Both the position numbers and the translations under genes were made by a program. From an uncultured Mollicutes bacterium (GTDB lineage Bacteria > Bacillota_I > Bacilli_A > RFN20 > CAG-826), in NCBI GenBank assembly GCA_900540385.1, contig UQFY01000018.1, positions 1 to 35,839 on the forward strand: a stretch of 35,839 nucleotides of DNA. The letters are read 5' to 3'. The notes beneath the pieces are model-generated. The model worked only from the letters and a program-made list of their open reading frames with translations, was not told the origin of the DNA and did no database searches. Positions 23,138 to 30,875 of this stretch are shown piece by piece; within the stretch, counting starts at the first letter, position 1; every line of letters starts with the position of its first letter.

Positions 23138-23916
23138 AAATTACGATTTTGACACTATTTCCTTCCTTCTTTGAAGGCTTTTTAGGCAATTCCATCATCA
23201 AAAGAGCGATTGCAAAAGGCGTTGTCGAAGTCGAATGCGTGCAAATCCGTGATTATACGAAGGACAAATATGGGAGAACCGATACCCCTCCGATTGGCGG
23301 AGGAGCCGGATTAATCATGAAATGCCAGCCCATCATAGATGCCTTAAAAGACAAAAAAACACCCACGTCCCACACGGTTTTATTTTCTCCAAGAGGAACC
23401 ACTTATAATCAAAAGAAAGCTCAAGAGTTTTCCAAAATGGATCACTTGATTCTTTTATGTGGTCATTATGAAGGAATCGACGAAAGAGTGAACCCCTATG
23501 TCGATGAACTACTTTCTATTGGCGATTACATCCTCACTGGAGGAGAGGTTCCTGCGATGGCGGTTGCCGATTCCGTTATCCGTTTATTAGACGGAGCAAT
23601 CAATAACGAATCGTTGAAAGACGAATCTTTTAACGACAACGCTTTAGAATATCCCCAATATACGGAACCATATGATTACGAAGGGCAGAAAGTCCCTGAT
23701 ATCCTCTACTCTGGAAATCATGAGGCAATTCGTAAATATCATCGTAAAGAGTCTCTTCTTTTGACAAAGAAATATCGTCCGGATTTATTCGATAAATTAG
23801 AACTTAGCAAGCAAGATAAAAAGCTCTTAGCCGAAGCAAAGAGCTCTGAAACCCCTAAATGGGAACAAGAAGCCTTAGAAAAAGGCCATAAATTTATCAA
23901 AAAGAAAGAAGATTAA
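23134..23916 (+). CDS. trmD: tRNA (guanine37-N1)-methyltransferase
   Basis: SPOUT methyltransferase making m1G37 in tRNAs reading CNN codons, including tRNA-Pro of the type encoded at the left edge. Motifs: ITILTLFPSFFEGFL, RTDTPPIGGGAGLIMKCQPI, SPRGTTYNQKKA, the knot region LLCGHYEGIDERV, and SIGDYILTGGEVPAMAVADSVIRL. Length is 260 aa, slightly over the ~245 norm through a longer C-terminus. It starts in an ATGA overlap with rimM and its TAA overlaps the TAA of ffh on the other strand (shared TTAA), with no terminator in between. Confidence 0.97.
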   Translation: MKITILTLFPSFFEGFLGNSIIKRAIAKGVVEVECVQIRDYTKDKYGRTDTPPIGGGAGLIMKCQPIIDALKDKKTPTSHTVLFSPRGTTYNQKKAQEFSKMDHLILLCGHYEGIDERVNPYVDELLSIGDYILTGGEVPAMAVADSVIRLLDGAINNESLKDESFNDNALEYPQYTEPYDYEGQKVPDILYSGNHEAIRKYHRKESLLLTKKYRPDLFDKLELSKQDKKLLAEAKSSETPKWEQEALEKGHKFIKKKED

Positions 23917-25250
23917 CGGAAGCCACCCATTGGAGGCATCTTGCCTGATTTCTGGTATTGCTTCATTTGTTTCATCATTTCTTTGGATTTCTCCCATTGC
24001 TTGATAACGCGGTTTACATCCGCGTTTGTTTTGCCGCACCCTTTAGCAATGCGATTCTTGTGGGAGAATTTCAAGCAATCTGGATGCTTTCTTTCATAAG
24101 GCGTCATGGAATTGATGATGACTTCAAAGTCTTTCATTCTTTTTTCTGCCGCGTCTTGTTGCTCTTGGCTTAAAGATGGCATGCCAGGAATTAATTTTGC
24201 AATAGCGGAAATCGAGCCCATGCGTTGAACAGTTTTCATCTGTTTAAGCATATCATCTAACGTAAATTCGCCAGCAAGAAGCTTTTTCGCATCTCTAGCT
24301 GCTTCCTTCTCATCCATAACTTCCTTGGCTTTTTCAACCAAAGAGACCACATCCCCCATGCCAAGAATACGGTCGGCCATTCTCGATGGGTGAAAAATAT
24401 CAAGATCAGAGACTTTTTCGCCAACGCCAGCAAATTTAATAGGAAGCCCTGTGATGTATTTAATGGATAAAGCAGCACCGCCCTTTGCATCACCGTCAAG
24501 TTTAGACATGATAACGCCAGAAAGACGGAGTTTGGCATTAAAGGCGTTAGCAACGTTAACCGCATCTTGTCCAGCCATGGCATCAACAAGAAGGAGAATC
24601 TCTTCCGGATGAATCTCCGAATTGATATTTTTAAGCTCATCCATCAGCTTTTCGTCAATTTGAAGACGACCGGCTGTATCAAGGATAAGTACGTCATATC
24701 CCTCACGGATTGCAGTTTCTTTTGCTTTTTTAGCCACTTCTACAGGGTTCACGTCCGTGCCTAATTCAAAGAAATCAACCTGAATGGATTTCGCCAACGT
24801 CCCAAGTTGTTCAATAGCGGCAGGACGATAAACGTCTAATCCTGCCAAAAGGACTTTTTTCTGAAGCTTATTTTTCATTAAATAAGCCAATTTTGAAGCG
24901 GAAGTAGTTTTACCACTTCCTTGAAGACCAACGAGCATAATAGTCGTTAAACCGTTCTTGTTATAACCAATTTCCGTGTTTTCTGCCCCAAGAAGCTCTT
25001 CCAATTCATCGTGACAGATCTTAATTAATTGCTGAGATGGGTTTACTTTCTTAAGGACTTCTTGACCAAGGGCTTTTTCCTTAACATCATTCGTGAAGGC
25101 TTTGACAACTTTGTAATTAACGTCCGCCTCTAAAAGAGCGATACGGATCTCTTTTAAAGCGGCATCCATATTCGCTTCGGTCAAAGTGCTTTCGCGACGC
25201 ATTTTCTTAAAAATGTTGCTAAATTTTTCGGTTAATGATTCAAATGCCAT
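23913..25250 (-). CDS. ffh: Signal recognition particle protein Ffh
   Basis: SRP54 GTPase that binds signal sequences and 4.5S RNA. The N domain (~1-90) is followed by the G domain with GLQGSGKTT, VYRPAAIEQL, DTAGRLQIDEKLM and SKLDGDAKGGAALS. The M domain is Met-rich (MLKQMKTVQRMGS, MMKQMKQYQKSGKMPPMGG). The RNA-contact motif reads RIAKGCGKT, a variant of the usual GSG. 445 aa, normal. It overlaps ylxM by 11 bp, with a GGGAGG site in the ylxM end. The stop is shared with the opposing trmD stop. Confidence 0.97.
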   Translation of the reverse strand: MAFESLTEKFSNIFKKMRRESTLTEANMDAALKEIRIALLEADVNYKVVKAFTNDVKEKALGQEVLKKVNPSQQLIKICHDELEELLGAENTEIGYNKNGLTTIMLVGLQGSGKTTSASKLAYLMKNKLQKKVLLAGLDVYRPAAIEQLGTLAKSIQVDFFELGTDVNPVEVAKKAKETAIREGYDVLILDTAGRLQIDEKLMDELKNINSEIHPEEILLLVDAMAGQDAVNVANAFNAKLRLSGVIMSKLDGDAKGGAALSIKYITGLPIKFAGVGEKVSDLDIFHPSRMADRILGMGDVVSLVEKAKEVMDEKEAARDAKKLLAGEFTLDDMLKQMKTVQRMGSISAIAKLIPGMPSLSQEQQDAAEKRMKDFEVIINSMTPYERKHPDCLKFSHKNRIAKGCGKTNADVNRVIKQWEKSKEMMKQMKQYQKSGKMPPMGGFR

Positions 25251-25548
25251 TTTTTAATTCCTCCCGAATGGATGTAAAGTCGTTTTTCTGAATCGCTTCA
25301 AGAACCTTCTTTTTAAAAGAAACTTCATGCAGCTTTTCTTCGTATTCTTGTAATTTCGTCAGCGATTTATGAAGAGAATCGGACGCGGCCGCTTTAGAAA
25401 TATGATGGTTTTCAGCGATTTCTGAAAGAGAAAGATCATAAAGATAATAATCAGAAAAAATATTTTGCTGAGAAGAAGTCAAAAGATTCTTGTATTCATC
25501 AAAAAGAAGGAGGGCCTCCTCTCTTTTTAGCAAAACATCATCATTCAT
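25240..25548 (-). CDS. ylxM: SRP-associated YlxM-family helix-turn-helix protein
   Basis: Small protein (102 aa) that in Streptococcus modulates SRP GTPase activity. It resembles a sigma-4 type helix-turn-helix: LLTSSQQNIFSDYYLYDLSLSEIAENHHISKAAASDSLHKSLTKL spans the region (residues ~18-60), and a basic C-terminal tail follows. Start at the ATG at 25548, 8 nt after GGAGA; the longer frame lacks a good site. It overlaps both ftsY (8 bp) and ffh (11 bp), forming a tight SRP operon. Confidence 0.88.
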   Translation of the reverse strand: MNDDVLLKREEALLLFDEYKNLLTSSQQNIFSDYYLYDLSLSEIAENHHISKAAASDSLHKSLTKLQEYEEKLHEVSFKKKVLEAIQKNDFTSIREELKNGI

Positions 25549-26542
25549 CTTTCTTATCTCCAACAAGAAGAGCGTGCAGATATTCATCCAAATCAAACTC
25601 TTCTAAATCATCCATTTGCTCTCCTAAGCCAATAAAACGAACAGGCACGCCTAGTTGAGAACGGATAGAAAGAATGATGCCACCTTTGGAAGTTCCATCC
25701 ATTTTTGTGATAACAATGCCTGTTAAATCTACCACTTCCTTAAAGGAAGCGGCCTGAATAACGCCATTTTGTCCAGTGGTCGCATCAATAACAAGGAAGG
25801 TTTCATGTGGTGCGTTAGGGATTTCACGAGAAAGAACACGCTTCATCTTAGCGAGTTCATCCATGAGGTTTTTCTTATTTTGGAGTCTTCCCGCTGTATC
25901 GACGATTAATAAATCAATATGATGTTCTTTCGCGTATTTAGCCGCATCAAAGCAAACGGATGCAGGGTCGGAGTTTTCCTCTTTGGCAATAATTGGACAA
26001 TTTAATCTTTTTGCCCAAATTTTAAGTTGTTCCACTGCTCCAGCACGGAAGGTATCAGCGGCTGCAAGCATGACTTTCTTTCCTTGATCAAGATAACGCT
26101 TCGCTAATTTGGCGATAGTCGTTGTCTTGCCAACACCATTGACGCCAATAACAAGCAAAACAGTCGTTTCGCCTTCATGAAATTGAACATCGTTAACGAT
26201 GGAATCCCCACTTTCGAGATAATCAACGAACATCATATCAATGAGTTCTTCGTTGATTTTCTTTGGGTCGGTTATTCCTTCTTTTTGAGATTTGCTAAGA
26301 AGGTTGTCTAAAAGCTTTAAAGTTAATTCGACGCCCACATCCGCCTCAATAAGAATTTGTTCCAATTCATCGAAATAATCGGCGTTCACTTTATCATAAC
26401 GTTTGGAAAGTTCTTCTAAACGATCAGCAAAAGCGGCGCGGGATTTCGCCAAGCCTTTTTGATATTTCAAAGTCTGAGATTGAGAAGAAGGCTGCTCTTT
26501 TTTCTTAGAGAATTTGTTCTTCAAATATGCGAATAAACCCAT
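25541..26542 (-). CDS. ftsY: Signal recognition particle receptor FtsY
   Basis: GTPase receptor that docks SRP-ribosome complexes at the membrane. A short basic N-terminus (no long acidic A domain) leads to the N domain and the G domain: VNGVGKTTTIAKLAKRY, AADTFRAGAVEQLKIW, VDTAGRLQNKKNLMDEL, ITKMDGTSKGGI, GLGEQMDDLEEF. 333 aa, as in Bacillus. An AAGGGGG site is 5 nt from the ATG, right after the rnc stop. smc, usually between rnc and ftsY, is absent. Confidence 0.97.
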   Translation of the reverse strand: MGLFAYLKNKFSKKKEQPSSQSQTLKYQKGLAKSRAAFADRLEELSKRYDKVNADYFDELEQILIEADVGVELTLKLLDNLLSKSQKEGITDPKKINEELIDMMFVDYLESGDSIVNDVQFHEGETTVLLVIGVNGVGKTTTIAKLAKRYLDQGKKVMLAAADTFRAGAVEQLKIWAKRLNCPIIAKEENSDPASVCFDAAKYAKEHHIDLLIVDTAGRLQNKKNLMDELAKMKRVLSREIPNAPHETFLVIDATTGQNGVIQAASFKEVVDLTGIVITKMDGTSKGGIILSIRSQLGVPVRFIGLGEQMDDLEEFDLDEYLHALLVGDKKDE

Positions 26543-26551
26543 AAATCCCCC

Positions 26552-27250
26552 TTATTTTAAGCCTTTGAAGGCTTTTTTCGTTAAAGCGTCACGAGCAGCG
26601 TTTGCTTGAGCCTCTTTTTTGGTTTTGCCCTCGCCTTCACCTAACAAATAATTATCGAAATAAGCGCCCATTACAAAATAATGAACATTATTCTCTTCTT
26701 TTTCGCTAATAAGACGATAGGTAACGGCTTGTTTATAGTCCGCTTGAAGAAGTTCTTGAAGTTCGCTCTTAGGATTCTCCGCTACTTCAATCTTACCGTT
26801 CTTGATTTTTTCATAATAAAGAGAAATCAAAAAAGCATTCACTTTCTCAAATCCTTGGTCTAAATAAAGAGCACCTGTGAAAGACTCAAAAACGTCTTCC
26901 ATTAAGGAAAGAGATTGTTTTGGATCACTTGTGTAGGAAGGCCCAACCTGAACATAATCGCCAAGATCAAGGCTTAATCCTAATTCCGCTTCAAATTCCG
27001 TGCGGATAAATTGTGAGCGGAGAACAGAAAGATCGCCTTGTCTCATCTCAGGATGAAGACGATAACAAAGTTGCCCTACGACAAAGCCGATGATAGAGTC
27101 TCCTAAAAATTCCAGTCTCTCATAATCAAAATGCTTTGCATTCATGCAAGCGCCATTATGAGAAGAGTGCGTCAAAGCTTCAACATAAAGCGTTTCATCG
27201 TGAGCTACGATGCCCATTTTCTTTAAAAGTTCACTAACGGGTTTGCTCAT
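26552..27250 (-). CDS. rnc: Ribonuclease III
   Basis: Double-strand-specific endonuclease for rRNA precursors and other RNAs. The catalytic domain has EALTHSSH, the signature YERLEFLGDSIIGFVV and a later EDVFESFTGALYLD with the second acidic pair. A dsRNA-binding domain (NPKSELQELLQ ... GEGKTKKEAQANAARDAL) follows. 232 aa, normal. The ATG overlaps the plsX TGA (ATGA). Confidence 0.97.
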   Translation of the reverse strand: MSKPVSELLKKMGIVAHDETLYVEALTHSSHNGACMNAKHFDYERLEFLGDSIIGFVVGQLCYRLHPEMRQGDLSVLRSQFIRTEFEAELGLSLDLGDYVQVGPSYTSDPKQSLSLMEDVFESFTGALYLDQGFEKVNAFLISLYYEKIKNGKIEVAENPKSELQELLQADYKQAVTYRLISEKEENNVHYFVMGAYFDNYLLGEGEGKTKKEAQANAARDALTKKAFKGLK

Positions 27251-28239
27251 TTTGTTTCTTCTTTCTCGAAAGAGGACGAAATCTTTTGAACGATTTGAGC
27301 CTCGATCATACGGTATTCCACTTCCATAGCGGAAAGGAAAGCTTCTGCATTGGAATTGCCATGGGCTTTCACAGCAACGCCATTGATGCCGATTAACATG
27401 GCTCCTCCAACTTTCTTTGGATCCATGAGTCTCTTCATATTTCCGATAACGCTCTTGGATAAGAGATATCCAAGCTTTGTGCCAAGATTCTTTTTAAAGC
27501 CGGCTTTCAAAAGTTTGCCGATTCCTTTAGCCGTTCCTTCTGTCGATTTTAAAAGGACATTTCCGGAATACCCATCCGTAACAACAACATCCGCAGCACC
27601 CATAAGAACCTGGCTTGCTTCAATATTGCCTTGGAAATTAATTCTTTTATCTTCTGAAAGCAATTTATAAGCGGCCTTCCCTTCTGGAGAGCCTTTTCCT
27701 TCTTCGATTCCGTTGGCTAACGTTTTTACAACAGGGTTCTTAATTCCATATACGGATTCAGAAAAGGTGGCACCCATATAGCCAAATTGAGCCATTTCTT
27801 CTGGTGTGTTTTCATTGGAGGCGCCAACATCTAAAATCGTGACAAAGGTCTCGCCATTATTAGCAAGATTGGGGAAAGCGGTAATTAAAGCAGGTCTAAG
27901 AACGCCTGGTATCTTCTTTAAGATCAAAGTGGCAGCAGAAAGGAAACCGCCTGTTGCGCCAGCAGAGACGACGCCATCCGCTTTTTCTTCCGCGGCCGTT
28001 TTCAAAGCAACAACCATCGAAGAATCCTTTCTTCTAAGGACATCTAAGGCTCCAGCAGTCATAGGAACGACGTCTCTTGCATCAATTATCCTTGCAAAAT
28101 CAAGAGAAGAAAATTCTTCCTTTTTGCCAACGCAAATTAATTCATAATCAGGATGTTTTTTATGGAATTCTTTTACAGCTTCCACCGTAATCGCGCTTCC
28201 TAAGTCTGATCCCATCATATCTACTACTATCTTTTTCAT
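27247..28239 (-). CDS. plsX: Phosphate acyltransferase PlsX
   Basis: Peripheral membrane enzyme that makes acyl-phosphate from acyl-ACP, the donor for PlsY; FakA encoded 4 kb away feeds the same pool from exogenous fatty acids. Motifs: VVDMMGSDLGSAITVEAV, KDSSMVVALKTAAE, DGVVSAGATGGFLSAATLIL, FVTILDVGASNE, VTDGYSGNVLLKSTEG and VAVKAHGNSNAEAF. 330 aa from the ATG at 28239, supported by AAAGGA 8 nt upstream. An ATG at 28257 (six more residues) lies 9 nt after the -10 box and could be a leaderless start. fapR, fabD, fabG and acpP are not neighbours here. Confidence 0.95.
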   Translation of the reverse strand: MKKIVVDMMGSDLGSAITVEAVKEFHKKHPDYELICVGKKEEFSSLDFARIIDARDVVPMTAGALDVLRRKDSSMVVALKTAAEEKADGVVSAGATGGFLSAATLILKKIPGVLRPALITAFPNLANNGETFVTILDVGASNENTPEEMAQFGYMGATFSESVYGIKNPVVKTLANGIEEGKGSPEGKAAYKLLSEDKRINFQGNIEASQVLMGAADVVVTDGYSGNVLLKSTEGTAKGIGKLLKAGFKKNLGTKLGYLLSKSVIGNMKRLMDPKKVGGAMLIGINGVAVKAHGNSNAEAFLSAMEVEYRMIEAQIVQKISSSFEKEETK

Positions 28240-28261
28240 ACGTTTTTCCTTTGTCATATCT

Positions 28262-28280
28262 TCTCTAGTATAACTAGAGA
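28262..28280 (-). promoter_or_regulatory. Palindrome over the plsX -10 box (candidate operator)
   Basis: TCTCTAGT-ATA-ACTAGAGA is a perfect 8+8-bp palindrome with a 3-nt centre. On the minus strand its middle contains TATACT (28272-28267), a good -10 box for plsX. A repressor bound here would block the promoter. It does not match the FapR box as I know it. Confidence 0.5.
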
Positions 28281-28292
28281 CTCTTCTTTTTA

Positions 28293-30290
28293 CTAGGATA
28301 AAGAAGTTCTCTTTTCATTTTGAATCCGCTCAATGATTTCTTTGTTTTCCGGATCATTTTTATGCATAAGAATCCAGGTTGCGTCATCCCTTGCACACTC
28401 GAATATTTTGAAGTCGTCAATCACGTTCAAAGCATTAAAAGAAGGGAGACCTGATTGTTTTACGCCCAAAATTTCACCTGGTCCGCGAAGGCGAAGATCT
28501 TCTTCCGCAATCTTAAATCCATCATCGGTTTTTAAGAGAATGTTCAGTTTTTCCTCACCATCAGGCTCTTCGCCTTTTTTATAGGCCATAACAAAAAGAG
28601 AGGGCGTTCCATCTCTTCCAATTCTTCCTCGGAGCTGGTGAAGAGAGGATAAAGAGAAATGCGTTGGAGCGTAAACGACCATGGTATTGGCTTCTTTTAC
28701 GTCAATGCCTACCTCAATTAAGGAAGTTGCAACTAAAATAGGACATAAACCGGTTCGAAAAGCAATTTGAGCGACTTCCTTATCATCTTCACTCATTTTC
28801 CCGTGCATCATCGTTACTTTGTTTGGATAAAGTTTCTTATATTCCTCAGCAATTTCTAAAACGGATGTATTCTCTTTTCCTCCGCCTTCGATTTGTGGGA
28901 CAACAATGTAAACACGATGTTTGCTGGAAATAGCGTTTTGAATAATCGTTTGAATTTTTGGATCATTCGGGGAAAGAATTTGAGATTTCACATCTCTTTT
29001 TTTGGCTGGAAATTCACTAAGGGTGGAAACATCTAAATCTCCATATACCGTTAAGGTCAAGGTTCTTGGAATTGGCGTTGCGCTCATCATCAATAGGTCT
29101 GCATGTTCACCCTTATCAACTAGGAGGGTGCGTTGGTTGACGCCAAATTTATGTTGTTCGTCAATAATGACAAGGCCTAAATATGCGTATTCCACTTTCG
29201 AGGAAAAGAGAGCGTGCGTACCAACAACCAAATCAATGGTTCCGTCCTTTAAATCGTCTGCTATGGCACGTTTTTCGCTTAGAGAAAGGGAACCGACCAA
29301 CAAAGCAATATTCATATTTGTTCCTTCAAATATCTTTTTAAGGTTGTCATAATGTTGCCTTGCTAAAGAATCCGTTGGAGCCATGATTGCGGTTTGTTCA
29401 CTTCGTAAATGATTCGCATACGCACATAAAGCGGCCACTAACGTTTTGCCCGTTCCGACGTCCCCTTGAAGAAGGCGGTACATAACTTGACTCGAATTCA
29501 TATCGGCCAAGCATTCTTGAAAGGCTTTCATTTGATCATTTGTAGGTGAATATGGCAAAGAATTTATGAAACGTTCCATCATGTTCTCAGGAATTTTCCT
29601 TCGAATATCTTTTGCTAGAGCTTTATTCTCCCCACGAACAAGTTGATTTCTCAAAGAGAAAGAAAGTGCTTCTTGATATTTAAAATAACGCATCCCTTGG
29701 TGGATTTCGCCCTTTGAGTTTGGAAAATGAACGTCTTTAAAAGAATCCCAGGCAGAAGAAAGACGATATTTCTTCATTAAAGAAGAAGGGACTTCATCCT
29801 CTAATTCGCCTTTATAGGAGAGAAGAACCCTTTTCACTAATGCTTGATAGGTATGGTTTGCAATATTGCTAGGCAAAGAATAAATGGGTCTTAAAGAAAC
29901 GTTTCTCTCTATCTCCCCTTTAAGAATCTTAGATAGAGTGATTTTGTTTCTTCTCTTATCAAAGTATCCGACTAAGGTGAAAACGTCATTCAAATTAAGA
30001 TAACGGGAAAGATAGGTTTGGTTCCACGCTTCAACTTCAAAAACATAGCCATTCGTGGTTTCAAAAGAAAAACGATAAACGCTTCGTTTTGCAAAACGGA
30101 AACATTTTGGCATGTTTCCAACTATTTTTCCTAACAAAACCACCCTTTCTTTATCCTCATAGGAAGATTTAGGAAGGGAATACGTGAAGTCATCATATTT
30201 TCTAGGAAGATGCTTTAAAACATCAATAGGTTCAACGATTCCAATCGAGCGTAACGCTTCATTAAATGCTTTTGATTTTGAAATAGCCAT
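28293..30290 (-). CDS. recG: ATP-dependent DNA helicase RecG
   Basis: Branch-migrating helicase that processes stalled forks and recombination intermediates. The wedge/OB domain occupies ~1-230. Helicase motifs follow: MYRLLQGDVGTGKTLVAAL (Walker A), IMAPTDSLARQHY, VVGTHALF, VIIDEQHKFGVNQR (DExH), MMSATPIPRTL, and the C-terminal lobe with VATSLIEVGIDVKEA and LHQLRGRIGRDG. 665 aa, normal. No Shine-Dalgarno; an extended -10 (TGA-TAAAAT) ends 7 nt before the ATG. Confidence 0.97.
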   Translation of the reverse strand: MAISKSKAFNEALRSIGIVEPIDVLKHLPRKYDDFTYSLPKSSYEDKERVVLLGKIVGNMPKCFRFAKRSVYRFSFETTNGYVFEVEAWNQTYLSRYLNLNDVFTLVGYFDKRRNKITLSKILKGEIERNVSLRPIYSLPSNIANHTYQALVKRVLLSYKGELEDEVPSSLMKKYRLSSAWDSFKDVHFPNSKGEIHQGMRYFKYQEALSFSLRNQLVRGENKALAKDIRRKIPENMMERFINSLPYSPTNDQMKAFQECLADMNSSQVMYRLLQGDVGTGKTLVAALCAYANHLRSEQTAIMAPTDSLARQHYDNLKKIFEGTNMNIALLVGSLSLSEKRAIADDLKDGTIDLVVGTHALFSSKVEYAYLGLVIIDEQHKFGVNQRTLLVDKGEHADLLMMSATPIPRTLTLTVYGDLDVSTLSEFPAKKRDVKSQILSPNDPKIQTIIQNAISSKHRVYIVVPQIEGGGKENTSVLEIAEEYKKLYPNKVTMMHGKMSEDDKEVAQIAFRTGLCPILVATSLIEVGIDVKEANTMVVYAPTHFSLSSLHQLRGRIGRDGTPSLFVMAYKKGEEPDGEEKLNILLKTDDGFKIAEEDLRLRGPGEILGVKQSGLPSFNALNVIDDFKIFECARDDATWILMHKNDPENKEIIERIQNEKRTSLS

Positions 30291-30297
30291 TATAAAT

Positions 30298-30306
30298 ATT
30301 TTATCA
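30298..30306 (-). promoter_or_regulatory. Extended -10 promoter of recG
   Basis: Minus strand TG-A-TAAAAT ends 7 nt before the recG ATG, so the predicted transcript begins at or next to the start codon. Confidence 0.45.
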
Positions 30307-30319
30307 TATGTGTTTTTAT

Positions 30320-30874
30320 TTATTGCTCATTAACGATAACTTCTAACGCTCGGACACATCCCATGGACTCATCATATTCTTCGCCAGAAAAATCAACAGA
30401 AAATTTTAGTTCAATCGTTTTATCGTGGTTGAAAGCCCCATACCAAGCCTCTCCTTCTCTATTTTTGGCATCATCTAAAACTCTCTCATAATAGCCATAT
30501 ATTTTAGCTAATTGATACCAACCGTGATCCTCGTCTTTTTGGGGACACCAGGGGTCATAAAATTGGTCATAAATCCCAACGCCAAAAATATTGAACCCAT
30601 AGAAAGGATTTCTTGTAAGAAGGCCTACGCAATTTCCTTTATCGTCAAAATAAATGTAAGTCTTTTCCCCTTCATAGAGTTTCTGAGCTTTAATAGAATA
30701 AACATTGAAATTGTTTTGTCTCTTTTCCTCAAACTCTAATTCATTTTTTAAGTCTTCCAATTTAGCGCCTATAGGAAGACAAGAGTTGTTTATAAGAACC
30801 TCAAGATCGCTCATTTGCTTTTGGCAAGAGAGCAAGCAAAAAATCAAAGGGATTAGACAAAGCATCTTTTTCAT
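30320..30874 (-). CDS. Predicted lipoprotein, unknown function
   Basis: 184 aa. MKKMLCLIPLIFCLLSC is a lipoprotein signal with a lipobox (LLSC) and acylated Cys17, so the protein should be anchored on the outer face of the membrane. The mature part is acidic and aromatic-rich (FYGFNIFGVGIYDQFYDPW, YYERVLDDAKNREGEAWYGAF). I recognise no family. GGGAGA precedes the ATG. It starts one base after the stop of the 446-aa secreted protein gene, so the two are almost certainly co-transcribed and may work together at the cell surface. Confidence 0.75.
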   Translation of the reverse strand: MKKMLCLIPLIFCLLSCQKQMSDLEVLINNSCLPIGAKLEDLKNELEFEEKRQNNFNVYSIKAQKLYEGEKTYIYFDDKGNCVGLLTRNPFYGFNIFGVGIYDQFYDPWCPQKDEDHGWYQLAKIYGYYERVLDDAKNREGEAWYGAFNHDKTIELKFSVDFSGEEYDESMGCVRALEVIVNEQ

Positions 30875-30875
30875 A

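Noticed and set aside
24257..24640. 127-codon frame antisense-shifted within ffh
   Set aside because: It is on the same strand but a different frame of a well-conserved ffh gene, with no domain match; a shadow.
28262..28280. FapR operator
   Set aside because: The palindrome is at the right gene but half-sites and spacing differ from the FapR consensus I know; kept only as an operator of unknown regulator.
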